This document shows, one piece after another, positions 46,878 through 56,279 of a stretch of 64,000 bases of DNA. How positions within the stretch are numbered: position 1 is the stretch's first letter; every line of letters begins with the position of its first letter. The notes under the pieces were generated by a model. It was not told the DNA's origin, did not search any database, and saw only the letters and a program-made list of their open reading frames with translations. The DNA comes from Methylophaga sp. OBS4 (GTDB taxonomy: Bacteria > Pseudomonadota > Gammaproteobacteria > Nitrosococcales > Methylophagaceae). Both the position numbers and the translations under genes were made by a program. The DNA lies in the NCBI RefSeq assembly GCF_026319305.1, contig NZ_JAPDMV010000015.1:1-64000 (forward strand), read 5' to 3'.

Positions 46878-47354
46878 ATGTCTGAATTGACTCATTTTAA
46901 TCAAGCGGGTGAAGCACATATGGTCGATGTCGGTACTAAAGCGGTGACCGACAGGGTCGCAGTGGCGGCCGGGACGATTAAGATGTTGCCGGAAACCTTT
47001 GCCTTAATCGAACAGGGCGGACACAAAAAAGGTGATGTACTCGGCATTGCCCGGATTGCCGGTATTATGGCGGCAAAACGGACTGCTGATTTGATTCCTC
47101 TTTGTCATCCGCTGGCTTTGACCAAAGTGTCTGTCGAATTTGAGCTTGATAAAGCAACTGCAGCGGTGCATTGCCGTACCGAGGTCGGTACCAGCGGCCA
47201 GACCGGTGTGGAAATGGAAGCCTTGACTGCGGTGCAGGTAGCCTTATTAACGATTTACGATATGTGCAAGGCAGTTGATCGCGGCATGGTGATGACCGAT
47301 ATTCAACTGCTGGAAAAAGCCGGTGGTAAATCCGGTCACTGGCAGCGTTCTTAA
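46878..47354 (+). CDS. moaC: cyclic pyranopterin monophosphate synthase accessory protein
   Basis: Produces cPMP together with MoaA. 158 aa. Signature segments: [38 protein letters not shown] and [29 protein letters not shown], with the conserved catalytic Asp/Lys region [13 protein letters not shown]. moaA and moaB are not present. Convergent with the ModE/TupR-like regulator, overlapping it by 4 bp. Confidence 0.96.
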   Translation: MSELTHFNQAGEAHMVDVGTKAVTDRVAVAAGTIKMLPETFALIEQGGHKKGDVLGIARIAGIMAAKRTADLIPLCHPLALTKVSVEFELDKATAAVHCRTEVGTSGQTGVEMEALTAVQVALLTIYDMCKAVDRGMVMTDIQLLEKAGGKSGHWQRS

Positions 47355-48421
47355 GCGAATATTTCCTTGAAGCTGACCAGTTCGCCGGAGCGGGAAAAGT
47401 CATAACCTGACAAACAGGCCAGCTTCTGTTGGAATGCGTCACTTTGCAGTAAAGATATAATCTCGGCAACGCGTTCATCCTCTGCCAGATCGCGTGGTAG
47501 CGCAAGGCAGTAGTGCTCCCAAACCAACGGAATAAACTCCAGGTTGAACTTGTCCGCTATCGGTGCGATACCAAATCCGGCATCAGCGGCGCCACTGGCC
47601 ACCATAGCCGCAACGGCCATATGAGTAAACTCTTCGTGTGAATAGCCTTTGATCCGGTTGACCGCGATCTGATTTTTATCCAGCAATTGATCAAGCAGCA
47701 GGCGCGTACCCGAGTCAGCTTGCCGGTTGATAAACGTCACATCATCGCGAGTCAGAGCATGGAGCTCGTCAATTTGTTTCGGATTATCTTTAGCCACCAT
47801 CAGCCCCTGATTACGTTTGACTACGTAAATAAGCTGGTGGCTGTCGGGACTGAGGATTTTGAGATAGTTGGGTGATAGCTGATGACCCAAATCACCGACC
47901 GGGATATGAAAACCGGCAATATGACATTCACCGTTTCGTAAAGCACGCAGGCTTTCCAGACTGCCATGAAAATGCAGATCGAGTTTGAAACCGGATTGTT
48001 GATTGATCAGATCCCTTAGCGCGCCGACAGCAAGACCATGGCTGGCAAAAATATTAAATCTATCGCCGTCACTATGTTCCAACACGGTTTCGAACTCGCG
48101 TTTGAACTGGGTGGCAAAATTGTCCAGCTCGGGTGAAAACGAAGCGGACAGATGACGGTGGGCATGCATCAATTTTTCACCTGCGGCTGACAGCCTGGCG
48201 CCTCGCCCACGCTCCAGAATCACCAGTGGTTGCCCAAGTATGGATTCCCATTTACCCAGCAGTCCCCAGGCAAACCGATAGGAGACACGAACCCGGTCCG
48301 TGGCTTTTTTTAATGAGCCTTCCGTTTGCACGGCTTCCAGCATTTGAAATAACACCGTGTCGATGTTGTGAGTTTCGCCGTCCTGGTTAAGTTGCCAGTG
48401 GAATTTTATTTTAATATCCAT
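47351..48421 (-). CDS. ModE-type HTH/substrate-binding-domain regulator (TupR-like)
   Basis: A 356-aa regulator from ATG 48421. The N-terminal ModE-like winged helix (about 1-105: [26 protein letters not shown] and [16 protein letters not shown]) joins a periplasmic-binding-protein-like domain (about 125-350: [28 protein letters not shown]-type motif TRLLLDQLL, and [14 protein letters not shown]). This composition is found in tungstate/molybdate-responsive regulators. It is divergent from the porin-tupA pair, and palindromes lie in between. Confidence 0.85.
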   Translation of the reverse strand: MDIKIKFHWQLNQDGETHNIDTVLFQMLEAVQTEGSLKKATDRVRVSYRFAWGLLGKWESILGQPLVILERGRGARLSAAGEKLMHAHRHLSASFSPELDNFATQFKREFETVLEHSDGDRFNIFASHGLAVGALRDLINQQSGFKLDLHFHGSLESLRALRNGECHIAGFHIPVGDLGHQLSPNYLKILSPDSHQLIYVVKRNQGLMVAKDNPKQIDELHALTRDDVTFINRQADSGTRLLLDQLLDKNQIAVNRIKGYSHEEFTHMAVAAMVASGAADAGFGIAPIADKFNLEFIPLVWEHYCLALPRDLAEDERVAEIISLLQSDAFQQKLACLSGYDFSRSGELVSFKEIFA

Positions 48422-48433
48422 AATATGAATCAA

Positions 48434-48521
48434 TGTACATATTTTTTAGTAATCTAATCCCTATTAAACTGTACATGTTATTTGAAATATATGTAAGTAA
48501 TAACATATATCTCAAATTAAC
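48434..48521. promoter_or_regulatory. palindromic operator candidates upstream of porin
   Basis: TGTACAT occurs at 48434-48440 and 48470-48476. 48477-48494 and 48503-48521 form an imperfect inverted repeat (one insertion, few mismatches), whose core ATATATGT...ACATATAT resembles ModE-type TATAT/ATATA operators. Lies in the 127-bp divergent spacer between the regulator and the porin. Confidence 0.55.
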
Positions 48522-48548
48522 GATTTTAACCCTTTCAAGGAATGACCT

Positions 48549-49898
48549 ATGAAAATAAAAACAACGTTATTGGCCGCTAGTGTGGCGGCTGCTTTAAGTA
48601 CACCGGTTTATGCCGGTTCCGAAATAGAAACTTTGATCAATATGCTCCACGAAAACGGTATGGTCAGCGATGAGCAATATGGGCGTTTGAAGGCAGAGCT
48701 TGAACAGAATCAAAGTCAGGCTGCCGAGGAAAAAGCTGAGGTCGACAAGAAACTGGCCGAAGCGACCAAACCTTCCGATGTCGAAGTGGCGGTGAAAGGT
48801 GGGGTTACTGTTAAAACGCGCGACGGTAATTTCTCCACCAAAATCGGTGGCCGGCTGCAGGCTGATGCGGCGACTTATGGCGGCGATCCTGACATCGGTG
48901 ACGGTACTGAAATCCGCCGCGCCAGACTCTATGTTGAAGGCACCATGTATCGGGACTGGGGTTTTAAACTGCAATATGATTTTGCCAGCACCGGAGCCAA
49001 TGGCAAGGGCATTGCTGATGCCTATGTGGCCTACAATGGTTTTGACAATCTGCAAATCAAGGCCGGTAACTTCAAGGATCCGTTCAGCCTGCAGGAGCAG
49101 ACCAGTTCCAAGTTTGTATCCTTTAATGAGCGTGCGCTTCCCTCAGCCTTTGCGGCAGGTCGTCATATTGGCGTGATGGCGTCAACCAAACAGCAACACT
49201 GGTCGCTGGCGGCTGGCCTATTTGGTGATTCATTAACCGCTACCAATGGCAGTAGTCATGATGAGGATGAAGGCTGGGGTGCCGGTACCCGTGCTACCTG
49301 GGCGCCTGTTAATGAAAAAAACAGCGTGCTGCACGTCGGCCTGGGTTTGAATTATCGCGATACCGGCGGTGCGGGTACCACATCGTTCCGCCAACAGCCG
49401 GAAACGCATATCGGTGGAATCAATATTGTTGATACCGGCACTATCGACGCGGTGAAAGATTTTTACAAAGTCGGCGCCGAAATAGCGACTGTGCAAGGGC
49501 CTTTCTCAGCGCAGGCGGAATATATCACCACCTCGGTTAACCGTAACAGTGGCTCTGATCTGGATTTTGACGGCTGGTATGTACAAACCGGTTATTTCCT
49601 GACTGGTGAGTCACGCAACTATAAAAACGGCGCCTTTGGCGGCATTACACCAAAAGCTAATGCCGGTGAAGGTGGTATCGGTGCATGGGAGCTGGCTTTG
49701 CGATACAGCACGCTGGACTTGACCGATGCTGATATTGATGGCGGTGAAGCCGATGCGGTCACCTTGGGGGTGAACTGGTATCCGACCCCGACTTTGCGCT
49801 TCTCGGCTAACTACGTCGATGTGCTGGAAGTTGATGGCGGCACGCATGATAACGAAGAACCGACAGTATTTCAGCTGCGTAGCCAATGGGCTTTCTAA
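48549..49898 (+). CDS. OprP-like anion-selective porin
   Basis: A 449-aa outer-membrane porin of the OprO/OprP type. AAGGA lies 7 bp before the ATG. Signal peptide of 22 residues (ending VYA), a short periplasmic coiled coil (about 25-75: ETLINMLHENGMVSDEQYGRL), then a barrel starting at about 97 (NFSTKIGGRLQADAATYGG) with the arginine-containing TEIRRARLYVEGT and a terminal QWAF. OprP porins carry phosphate, but its position between a TupR-like regulator and a tungstate-binding protein points to molybdate/tungstate here. Confidence 0.85.
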   Translation: MKIKTTLLAASVAAALSTPVYAGSEIETLINMLHENGMVSDEQYGRLKAELEQNQSQAAEEKAEVDKKLAEATKPSDVEVAVKGGVTVKTRDGNFSTKIGGRLQADAATYGGDPDIGDGTEIRRARLYVEGTMYRDWGFKLQYDFASTGANGKGIADAYVAYNGFDNLQIKAGNFKDPFSLQEQTSSKFVSFNERALPSAFAAGRHIGVMASTKQQHWSLAAGLFGDSLTATNGSSHDEDEGWGAGTRATWAPVNEKNSVLHVGLGLNYRDTGGAGTTSFRQQPETHIGGINIVDTGTIDAVKDFYKVGAEIATVQGPFSAQAEYITTSVNRNSGSDLDFDGWYVQTGYFLTGESRNYKNGAFGGITPKANAGEGGIGAWELALRYSTLDLTDADIDGGEADAVTLGVNWYPTPTLRFSANYVDVLEVDGGTHDNEEPTVFQLRSQWAF

Positions 49899-49966
49899 TT
49901 ATCAAATTCCCAAGGTAATCAAATTCCAGAGTATTTCGCTAAATTATTTCCAAAAGGAATAAAGTA

Positions 49967-50776
49967 ATGAGACTAAATAGAATATTGGCGTTTTTCTTAT
50001 TTATTATGCTCAATTCCACGGCCTTTGCCGTGGAGCATCTGAAGCTTTCTACAACAACCAGTACTGATAATTCAGGACTGCTGGCGGTATTACACCCGGT
50101 ATTTGAAAAAAAATATGATGCCAAGGTTGATGTGATCGCGGTGGGGACCGGCAAGGCGTTGAAGATTGGCAGCAATGGCGATGTCGATGTAGTGTTTGTC
50201 CATGCACCGGCCGCTGAACTTAAGTATGTCGAGTCAGGCGATTTTATCGATCGCAAAGCTGTGATGCATAATGACTTTGTGATCGTGGGGCCTGAATCGG
50301 ATCCAGCTGTTATTGCTGAAGCAAATAGTGCGGTGGAAGCATTGCAGCGTATTGCCAAGGCCGAGGCTAGCTTTGTCTCACGCGGCGATGATTCCGGTAC
50401 CCATAAGAAGGAAAAAGCGTTGTGGCAGGCGGCAGCGATCAGCCCTGAAGGGAAATGGTATATCGCAGCGGGTCAGGGCATGGGCGCAGTATTGAAAATT
50501 GCCGATGAAAAACAGGCCTATGCATTGACTGATCGTGGCACCCAGATTGCCTATGCAGACAAGATGAGCTTGAAAGTCATTTTCGAAGGTGATGAGGCCT
50601 TGTTCAATCCTTATCATGTGATGGCGGTGAACCCTGAAAAACACGGCCATATCAAATATGATCTGGCAAAAAAATATATTGAATTTGTCACAGGTGAAGA
50701 GGGGCAAGCGATTATCAAAGGCTTCCAGAAAGGCGGACAACAATTGTTTTATCCTGATGCCTTAATAGCCGAATAA
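49967..50776 (+). CDS. tupA: tungstate/molybdate-type substrate-binding protein (TupA-like)
   Basis: A 269-aa periplasmic binding protein with a signal peptide ending AFA. The TupA signatures are LSTTTSTDNSGLL (oxyanion-binding TTTS) near residue 27 and SRGDDSGTHKKEKALW at about 138-153, which together bind tungstate in TupA. AAAGGA precedes the ATG. No tupB permease or tupC ATPase gene follows; the next gene is a cytochrome on the other strand. Either the partner genes are elsewhere or this protein acts with the regulator. Confidence 0.88.
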   Translation: MRLNRILAFFLFIMLNSTAFAVEHLKLSTTTSTDNSGLLAVLHPVFEKKYDAKVDVIAVGTGKALKIGSNGDVDVVFVHAPAAELKYVESGDFIDRKAVMHNDFVIVGPESDPAVIAEANSAVEALQRIAKAEASFVSRGDDSGTHKKEKALWQAAAISPEGKWYIAAGQGMGAVLKIADEKQAYALTDRGTQIAYADKMSLKVIFEGDEALFNPYHVMAVNPEKHGHIKYDLAKKYIEFVTGEEGQAIIKGFQKGGQQLFYPDALIAE

Positions 50777-50784
50777 TTGAATAA

Positions 50785-50815
50785 GCGGGTTGCCATAACG
50801 CAACCCGCCTTGTTT
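50785..50815 (+). terminator. rho-independent terminator after tupA
   Basis: A 9-bp stem GCGGGTTGC (50785-50793) / GCAACCCGC (50800-50808) with a 6-nt loop, followed by TTGTTTTTATTT. It lies between the convergent tupA and cytochrome c genes. Confidence 0.85.
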
Positions 50816-51220
50816 TTATTTGGCTTTTTTCGGTTTGACTTCACCGATGGCACCATCGGAACGGGCTTTAAGATAGCGGTAAAGCTGTTCACGACCACCG
50901 TTCATAACCTGCGGATTAGATGACCAGGCCGGCATGCTGCCTATGGTGCCGGTTTTGCCGTCAGCCACAGTCGTAAAAAATTCATCTTTGCTGATGATAG
51001 TCAGGCTTTCAGCCAGGTTAGGTCCGACCATACCCTGGCCGTAAGTGCCGTGACAGCGGGCACACCAGTTTCTATATAGTTTGAAACCCTGATAGGTTTC
51101 AGCATCCAGTTCATTGCCGTTGCTGACTTGATAGCTCTCTGCTGCCTGCATTGTCAACGGGGCGGCCAGCATTGTTGTAAGGATTAAAATGCTTAAATTA
51201 AGCGTTTTAAATGGTGACAT
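50816..51220 (-). CDS. class I cytochrome c
   Basis: A 134-aa exported protein with a signal peptide (ending MQA) and one heme c motif CARCH near residue 53, then GMVGPNLAES and SMPAWSSN, where the methionine in GTIGSMPAW is the probable axial ligand. It has a lysine-rich C-terminus. Such short cytochromes serve as electron acceptors for periplasmic dehydrogenases (for example PQQ-dependent alcohol dehydrogenases), but no partner gene is adjacent, so the pathway is not known. Confidence 0.88.
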   Translation of the reverse strand: MSPFKTLNLSILILTTMLAAPLTMQAAESYQVSNGNELDAETYQGFKLYRNWCARCHGTYGQGMVGPNLAESLTIISKDEFFTTVADGKTGTIGSMPAWSSNPQVMNGGREQLYRYLKARSDGAIGEVKPKKAK

Positions 51221-51386
51221 CTGCTTGTTCCTCCATCATTCTATTTATGTTGTCATGGTTATCAGTTTGATACCGGCAGCTAACCTTGTCCGGTTAGCAT
51301 AAAGTGTAATCAAAATAACCATTGCATAAATATGTGATTTGCTGTCAGCCATATGGGATATGCCATAGCCTGACTGGCAGATGCCA

Positions 51387-52448
51387 CTAACCCTGGCTGA
51401 GCAGAGTGCGTAAATCAATGGTGGCAGCATGAGCCCGGGAAATATAGGAGCCCATCACCAGCGAGTGATTAGCAAACAAACCAAAACCGCTGCCATTAAG
51501 GATCACCGGGCTCCAGACGGTTTTCTGCGTCGCCTCCAGTTCGCGAATAATCTGGCGCAGACTGATTAAAGCATTTTTCTTCTTAAGAATATCTTCAAAA
51601 TCATGTTCTGCGGCTTTGAGTAAATGAATCAAAGCCCAGGTTGTACCGCGGGCTTCAAAAAACACATCATCTATTTCATTCCATGGCGTTTGAGTAATGA
51701 CTTCAGAAGCTGTCGGGGTCGATTGATGTGCATCAGGATCGCCTGCGAGATCAGTATTAATGCGAATCTGACCGACACTGGCGCTTAACCGCTGTGACAG
51801 GCTGCCCAGCCGTTTTTCGACAATAGCCAGCCAGTCAGCCAGGTTATCGGCGCGGGCATAAAACTGGGCTTCATCGCCCTGAAGGCTGAGACGGTTGAGA
51901 TAAGACTGCAAGGCTTTTATTCCCTTGCGGTATTCGCGTTCAGAGGGAGGGAATAACCAGGACTCTGAATTGAAATTGAATTGGGGTTCGGCAATGGCCA
52001 GATCAGGATCTTCCCGAGACTGCGATTGCGAACGGCTGATATCGTTGCGCAATGCCCGGGAGAAGTCCCGAATCTGCACCAAAACGCCGAACTCCCAGTT
52101 AGGAATATTGTCCATCCACACGGACGGCGGCATCACATCATTGCTGAGGTAACCGCCGGATTTATCAAGCAGCGTTTGTGCGAGTGTTATCAGGGCGGCG
52201 GTTGAGGTGTACCCCGTCACGGTTTGCTGTTGATGATCAGCGGCCATGTCCTGGGCATTAACCACCGGATCAAACCGGGCCGGGGTTACGTTCCACCACA
52301 GCATCAGCAGAACCATTAACACCACAACAACCCCGGCACCGACGCTGAGGATTTTGATAATGCGGCTGCGGGTCGCGGTGTCTGCCATATCGTCACTGAC
52401 CGCCCAGCCGAGGTTGCGAATTTTTTGGAAAAAAGGTTTTAAGGCCAT
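51387..52448 (-). CDS. DUF2333 family membrane protein
   Basis: A 353-aa protein with one TM helix at about 33-52 (VGAGVVVVLMVLLMLWW) and a large periplasmic domain. It has the DUF2333 features DKSGGYLSNDVMPPSVWMDNIPNWEFG and the final SLVMGSYISRAHAATIDLR. Members are found in proteobacteria with no known function. Between a cytochrome and an ABC operon, oriented away from the latter. Confidence 0.85.
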   Translation of the reverse strand: MALKPFFQKIRNLGWAVSDDMADTATRSRIIKILSVGAGVVVVLMVLLMLWWNVTPARFDPVVNAQDMAADHQQQTVTGYTSTAALITLAQTLLDKSGGYLSNDVMPPSVWMDNIPNWEFGVLVQIRDFSRALRNDISRSQSQSREDPDLAIAEPQFNFNSESWLFPPSEREYRKGIKALQSYLNRLSLQGDEAQFYARADNLADWLAIVEKRLGSLSQRLSASVGQIRINTDLAGDPDAHQSTPTASEVITQTPWNEIDDVFFEARGTTWALIHLLKAAEHDFEDILKKKNALISLRQIIRELEATQKTVWSPVILNGSGFGLFANHSLVMGSYISRAHAATIDLRTLLSQG

Positions 52449-52615
52449 ATCAATCTCATAAATGAGGGAATGGAGAACAGCTTATGCGCTAAGCACAGTT
52501 AAAACAACAATGGGGACACGTCATGCGGTCGGAATTCAAACTTGACTTAAGCTTGCCTATCTAAGGAGAATGACGCGTTTGCAAAAATGTTTTAGAAGCG
52601 GGGGACGCTTTAGGT

Positions 52616-53566
52616 ATGACATTAAGAATCGAGATCGATGATCTGGCCAAACATTTTGGCGCGATAAAAGCCGTTGACGGCGTGTCATTTTCAGTGGCTA
52701 AAGGCGAAGTGCTGGGTTTTCTGGGCCCGAACGGTGCCGGCAAATCGACCACTATGAAAATGATTACCGGGTTTTTAACACCAACCAGAGGCACGGTGCG
52801 GGTATGTGGCTATGATGTGCTGCGGGATCCGATAGCGGTGAAAGCGCATCTGGGTTATCTGCCTGAAGGGGCGCCGGCTTATGCGGATATGACCCCGGAC
52901 AGTTTTCTTAAATTTATCGCGGATATCCGCGGCTTGAGCGGGGCCGATAAAAAACGGGCGGTGGAATCGGCTGCGGAAAGAGCCCGTATTCTTAATGTGA
53001 TGTTTCAGCCTATTGAAACCTTATCTAAAGGCTACAAACGCCGGGTAGGTCTGGCGCAGGCGATTTTGCATAATCCGCCGGTGTTGATTCTGGATGAGCC
53101 TACCGATGGCCTGGATCCGAACCAGAAACATGAAGTCCGCACCCTGATCAACGAAATGGCAGAAGACAAGGCCATTATTATCTCCACCCATATTCTTGAA
53201 GAAGTGCATGCCCTGTGTAACCGCAATGTGGTGATTGCCAACGGCAAAATCCGTTTCGATGGCACGCCGCAGGAGCTGGAGTCGAAATCACGTTATTACA
53301 ATGCGGTCTGCGTCAACGTTGCCAATATCGAACAGCAGGCTTTCCAGAGTTTCCTCATTTCGCTGGAGTTTGTTGCAGAAGTTGAACAACTCAACGGTAA
53401 TGCCGGCTTCCGGGTTTATCCGCAAAACGGCCGTCAGATCACGGCTGAATTATCGGAAAAAATTCGTGCAAACGGTTGGGATATTGATGCCCTGCATGCT
53501 GAGAGCGGTCGTCTGGATGAAGTCTTCCGCACCATCACAACGCCAACTACAGGTACAAGCAACTGA
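52616..53566 (+). CDS. ABC transporter ATP-binding protein (GldA-like)
   Basis: A 316-aa ATPase. Walker A GPNGAGKST, ABC signature LSKGYKRRVG, Walker B VLILDEPTDGLDP and H-loop ISTHILEEV are all intact. The C-terminal 80 residues form an extra domain (VNVANIEQQAFQSF...) typical of the GldA group. It is the first gene of a four-gene operon with a permease (stop and start overlapping 1 bp), a GldG-like protein and a DUF4340 protein. Confidence 0.93.
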   Translation: MTLRIEIDDLAKHFGAIKAVDGVSFSVAKGEVLGFLGPNGAGKSTTMKMITGFLTPTRGTVRVCGYDVLRDPIAVKAHLGYLPEGAPAYADMTPDSFLKFIADIRGLSGADKKRAVESAAERARILNVMFQPIETLSKGYKRRVGLAQAILHNPPVLILDEPTDGLDPNQKHEVRTLINEMAEDKAIIISTHILEEVHALCNRNVVIANGKIRFDGTPQELESKSRYYNAVCVNVANIEQQAFQSFLISLEFVAEVEQLNGNAGFRVYPQNGRQITAELSEKIRANGWDIDALHAESGRLDEVFRTITTPTTGTSN

Positions 53567-54306
53567 TGAATATGCAAAATATCTGGTTCATTATGAGACG
53601 TGAGTTCAGTGGCTATTTTGTGACGCCGGTGGCTTACGTATTTATCATCATTTTTTTGTTGTTGACCGGCTTTTCCACGTTTTATGTGGGCCACTTTTTC
53701 GAGCGTGGCGAAGCCGATTTGTATCCTTTCTTTTCTCTGCACCCGTGGCTGTATATCTTGCTGATACCGGCCATTTCGATGCGGCTGTGGGCTGAGGAGC
53801 GTAAAAGCGGCTCGATTGAGTTGCTGATGACCTTGCCGGTGTCGGTATTTGAAGCGGTGCTGGGCAAGTTTCTCGCAGCCTGGGCTTTTACCGGCCTGGC
53901 TTTAATGCTCAACTTCCCGCTATGGATCACGGTGAATTATCTGGGCAATCCTGATAACGGTGTGATCATAACCAGTTTCCTCGGTAGTCTGCTGATGGCC
54001 GGTGGCTTTCTGGCGATTGGCTCATGCATCTCTGCCATTACCAAAAATCAGGTGATCGCCTTTGTCTTAAGTCTGATTATCAGTCTGGTATTTGTCCTTA
54101 GCGGTTATGGCATCGTTATCGACTTTTTCAGTGGCTGGGCACCGCAAACACTGGTTGAAACGGTCAGTTCGTTCAGCTTCCTGACACATTTTGATGCGAT
54201 TACCAAAGGGGTCATTGATTTGCGTGACATGATGTATTTCATCTCACTGATCGCCATCTGGCTGTTTGCCAATGCGCTGATCGTCAATGCCCGCAAGGCC
54301 GACTAG
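53566..54306 (+). CDS. ABC transporter permease (GldF-like)
   Basis: A 246-aa inner-membrane permease with six hydrophobic segments (first about 18-40; others at about 60, 100, 135, 165 and 220). RREFSGYFVTPVAYVFIIIF and WAEERKSGSIELLMTLPVS are the ABC-2 type signatures. Together with the ATPase and GldG it resembles the gliding-type transporter, but the operon occurs in many non-gliding gammaproteobacteria. Confidence 0.92.
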   Translation: MNMQNIWFIMRREFSGYFVTPVAYVFIIIFLLLTGFSTFYVGHFFERGEADLYPFFSLHPWLYILLIPAISMRLWAEERKSGSIELLMTLPVSVFEAVLGKFLAAWAFTGLALMLNFPLWITVNYLGNPDNGVIITSFLGSLLMAGGFLAIGSCISAITKNQVIAFVLSLIISLVFVLSGYGIVIDFFSGWAPQTLVETVSSFSFLTHFDAITKGVIDLRDMMYFISLIAIWLFANALIVNARKAD

Positions 54307-54312
54307 GAGAAA

Positions 54313-56235
54313 ATGGCGACGATGAATAAACAACTACTATCGACAGCAGGTCTGATTCTGGCAGTGATTCTGTTTGTTGCTTTTAATATTGTGGTCAATG
54401 GCAATCTTAAATCTGCCCGGGTGGATTTAACCGAAGATTCGCTTTATACCCTGTCTGACGGCTCTATCAATGTATTGGAGTCGATGCAGGATCCCGTGAC
54501 CTTACGTTTTTACTATTCGGATCAGGTAGCGCAGGCTTTACCGAGTCTGAAGGCCTATGCACAACGGGTTCAGGAATTGTTGCAGGAATACCAGCGTGCT
54601 TCCAACGGCATGATTCGTCTGTTTGTGATGAATCCGCAACCGTTTTCCGATAACGAACAACGTGCCAAACAATATGGTTTGCAATCAGTACCTATTGAGG
54701 GCGAAGCGGATCCGATGTTTTTCGGTCTGGCAGGTACCAACCTGCTGGATGGGGTGGAAACCATTCCGTTTTTCCAACCGGAAAAGGAAGATACGCTGGA
54801 ATATGATCTGACCAAGCTGATTTACAAGCTGTCTAACCGTGACCGGAAAACAGTGGCCGTGATGAGTGCTTTGCCGATTGACGGTGAGCAATACGATCCG
54901 CTCAAAGGTGAAGTGGCCTCCCCCGATGGCGCCAAACCCTGGGCGATGATGGCCGAGTTGCGCCAGATGTTTGATGTCACTGTATTGCCAAAAGATGTTC
55001 GCCGTATTCCCTCCAGCATCGATGTGCTGATCGTGGTGCATCCGAAAGAATTTACTGACATGGCGATGTATGCCATCGATCAGTACGTGCTCAATGGTGG
55101 CAAGCTGGTGACTTTTGTTGATCCCTATGCTGAAGCGGATATTCCGGAAAAAGATCCGGATAATCCGATGGCGGCGATGATGGCATCACGCAGCTCCAAT
55201 ATGGATAAATTGTTTACGGCCTGGGGTATTGAGCGTGCCGGTGCTGACGTAGTGGCTGATCGCAAAACGGCGACTAAAGTCGACTTTGGTGCCCGCACCA
55301 ATCATCAGCCTATCGATTATGTTTTGTGGCAGGGGCTGGATGAGGATAATCTCAACCGTGAACAGCGTATTACCGCTGCTCTGCGCAAAATCAATCTGGC
55401 GACACCCGGGCGTTTTATTACGCTGGATAATGCCACAACTACCGTCACACCGTTATTGTCATCCAGCAATGAATCGATGCTGGTGGACAAACGGGTTGTG
55501 CAATTCCGTAATGATCCAGTGGCCCTGCTGACCAAATATGCAGCCGGTACGATCAGTTATCCGATGGCAGTTCGTGTTGAGGGTGAGGTCACAACGGCTT
55601 TCCCTGACGGTGCTAAAAACCAAAGCGGCGAGCAGGTGAAAATGCCGGGCCATATCGATACTGCAAAACAGCCGATCGATGTGATTGCGGTTGCCGATGT
55701 CGATATGCTGGATGATCGTTTTTGGGTTCAGACTCAGGATTTTTATGGTCAACAGCTGGCATTCAGCACATCGAATAATATTGATTTTCTGATCAATTCG
55801 GTAGAGGACATGACAGGCAGTGAAGGTCTGATCAGTGTTCGTTCCCGTGCCGGCTTCTCCAGACCGTTCCATCGGGTGATTGCATTGCAACGTGAAGCGG
55901 AAAAACGCTATCGCACCAAAGAACGTGAATTGCAGAAAAAACTGAAAGAAACCCAGCAGCGCATTGCGCGCATGCAAGTAGAGCGCAGCGGCAGCGGTGA
56001 ACAGATCCTGACAGCCGAACAGCAAAAAGAAATTGCGCAGTTCCGGTTGACGGCTAACAAAACCGAGCAGCAACTGCGCGAGGTTCAGTCCAATCTTCGT
56101 AAGGATATTGATCAGCTTGATACCCGGCTGAAATTCTTCAATATTGGTCTGGTGCCGATTCTGGTTGCGATGCTGGCCGTGTTCACCGGCTGGATGCGGA
56201 TCCGTAAGCGTAACAAGGCACGCTCACAGCAGTAA
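54313..56235 (+). CDS. GldG family ABC transporter component
   Basis: A 640-aa protein with an N-terminal TM helix (about 8-26), a large periplasmic domain including DLTEDSLYTLSDGSINVLESMQDPVTLRFYYSDQ, and a C-terminal TM helix (about 600-620) ending in a basic tail. A coiled coil (about 530-595) precedes the helix. It matches GldG/ABC-type uncharacterised transport auxiliary components. Third gene of the operon, 7 bp after the permease. Confidence 0.92.
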   Translation: MATMNKQLLSTAGLILAVILFVAFNIVVNGNLKSARVDLTEDSLYTLSDGSINVLESMQDPVTLRFYYSDQVAQALPSLKAYAQRVQELLQEYQRASNGMIRLFVMNPQPFSDNEQRAKQYGLQSVPIEGEADPMFFGLAGTNLLDGVETIPFFQPEKEDTLEYDLTKLIYKLSNRDRKTVAVMSALPIDGEQYDPLKGEVASPDGAKPWAMMAELRQMFDVTVLPKDVRRIPSSIDVLIVVHPKEFTDMAMYAIDQYVLNGGKLVTFVDPYAEADIPEKDPDNPMAAMMASRSSNMDKLFTAWGIERAGADVVADRKTATKVDFGARTNHQPIDYVLWQGLDEDNLNREQRITAALRKINLATPGRFITLDNATTTVTPLLSSSNESMLVDKRVVQFRNDPVALLTKYAAGTISYPMAVRVEGEVTTAFPDGAKNQSGEQVKMPGHIDTAKQPIDVIAVADVDMLDDRFWVQTQDFYGQQLAFSTSNNIDFLINSVEDMTGSEGLISVRSRAGFSRPFHRVIALQREAEKRYRTKERELQKKLKETQQRIARMQVERSGSGEQILTAEQQKEIAQFRLTANKTEQQLREVQSNLRKDIDQLDTRLKFFNIGLVPILVAMLAVFTGWMRIRKRNKARSQQ

Positions 56236-56279
56236 ACGGAAATACGAACCGCGTGACCCGACAATTAAGGTTGTAAAAG

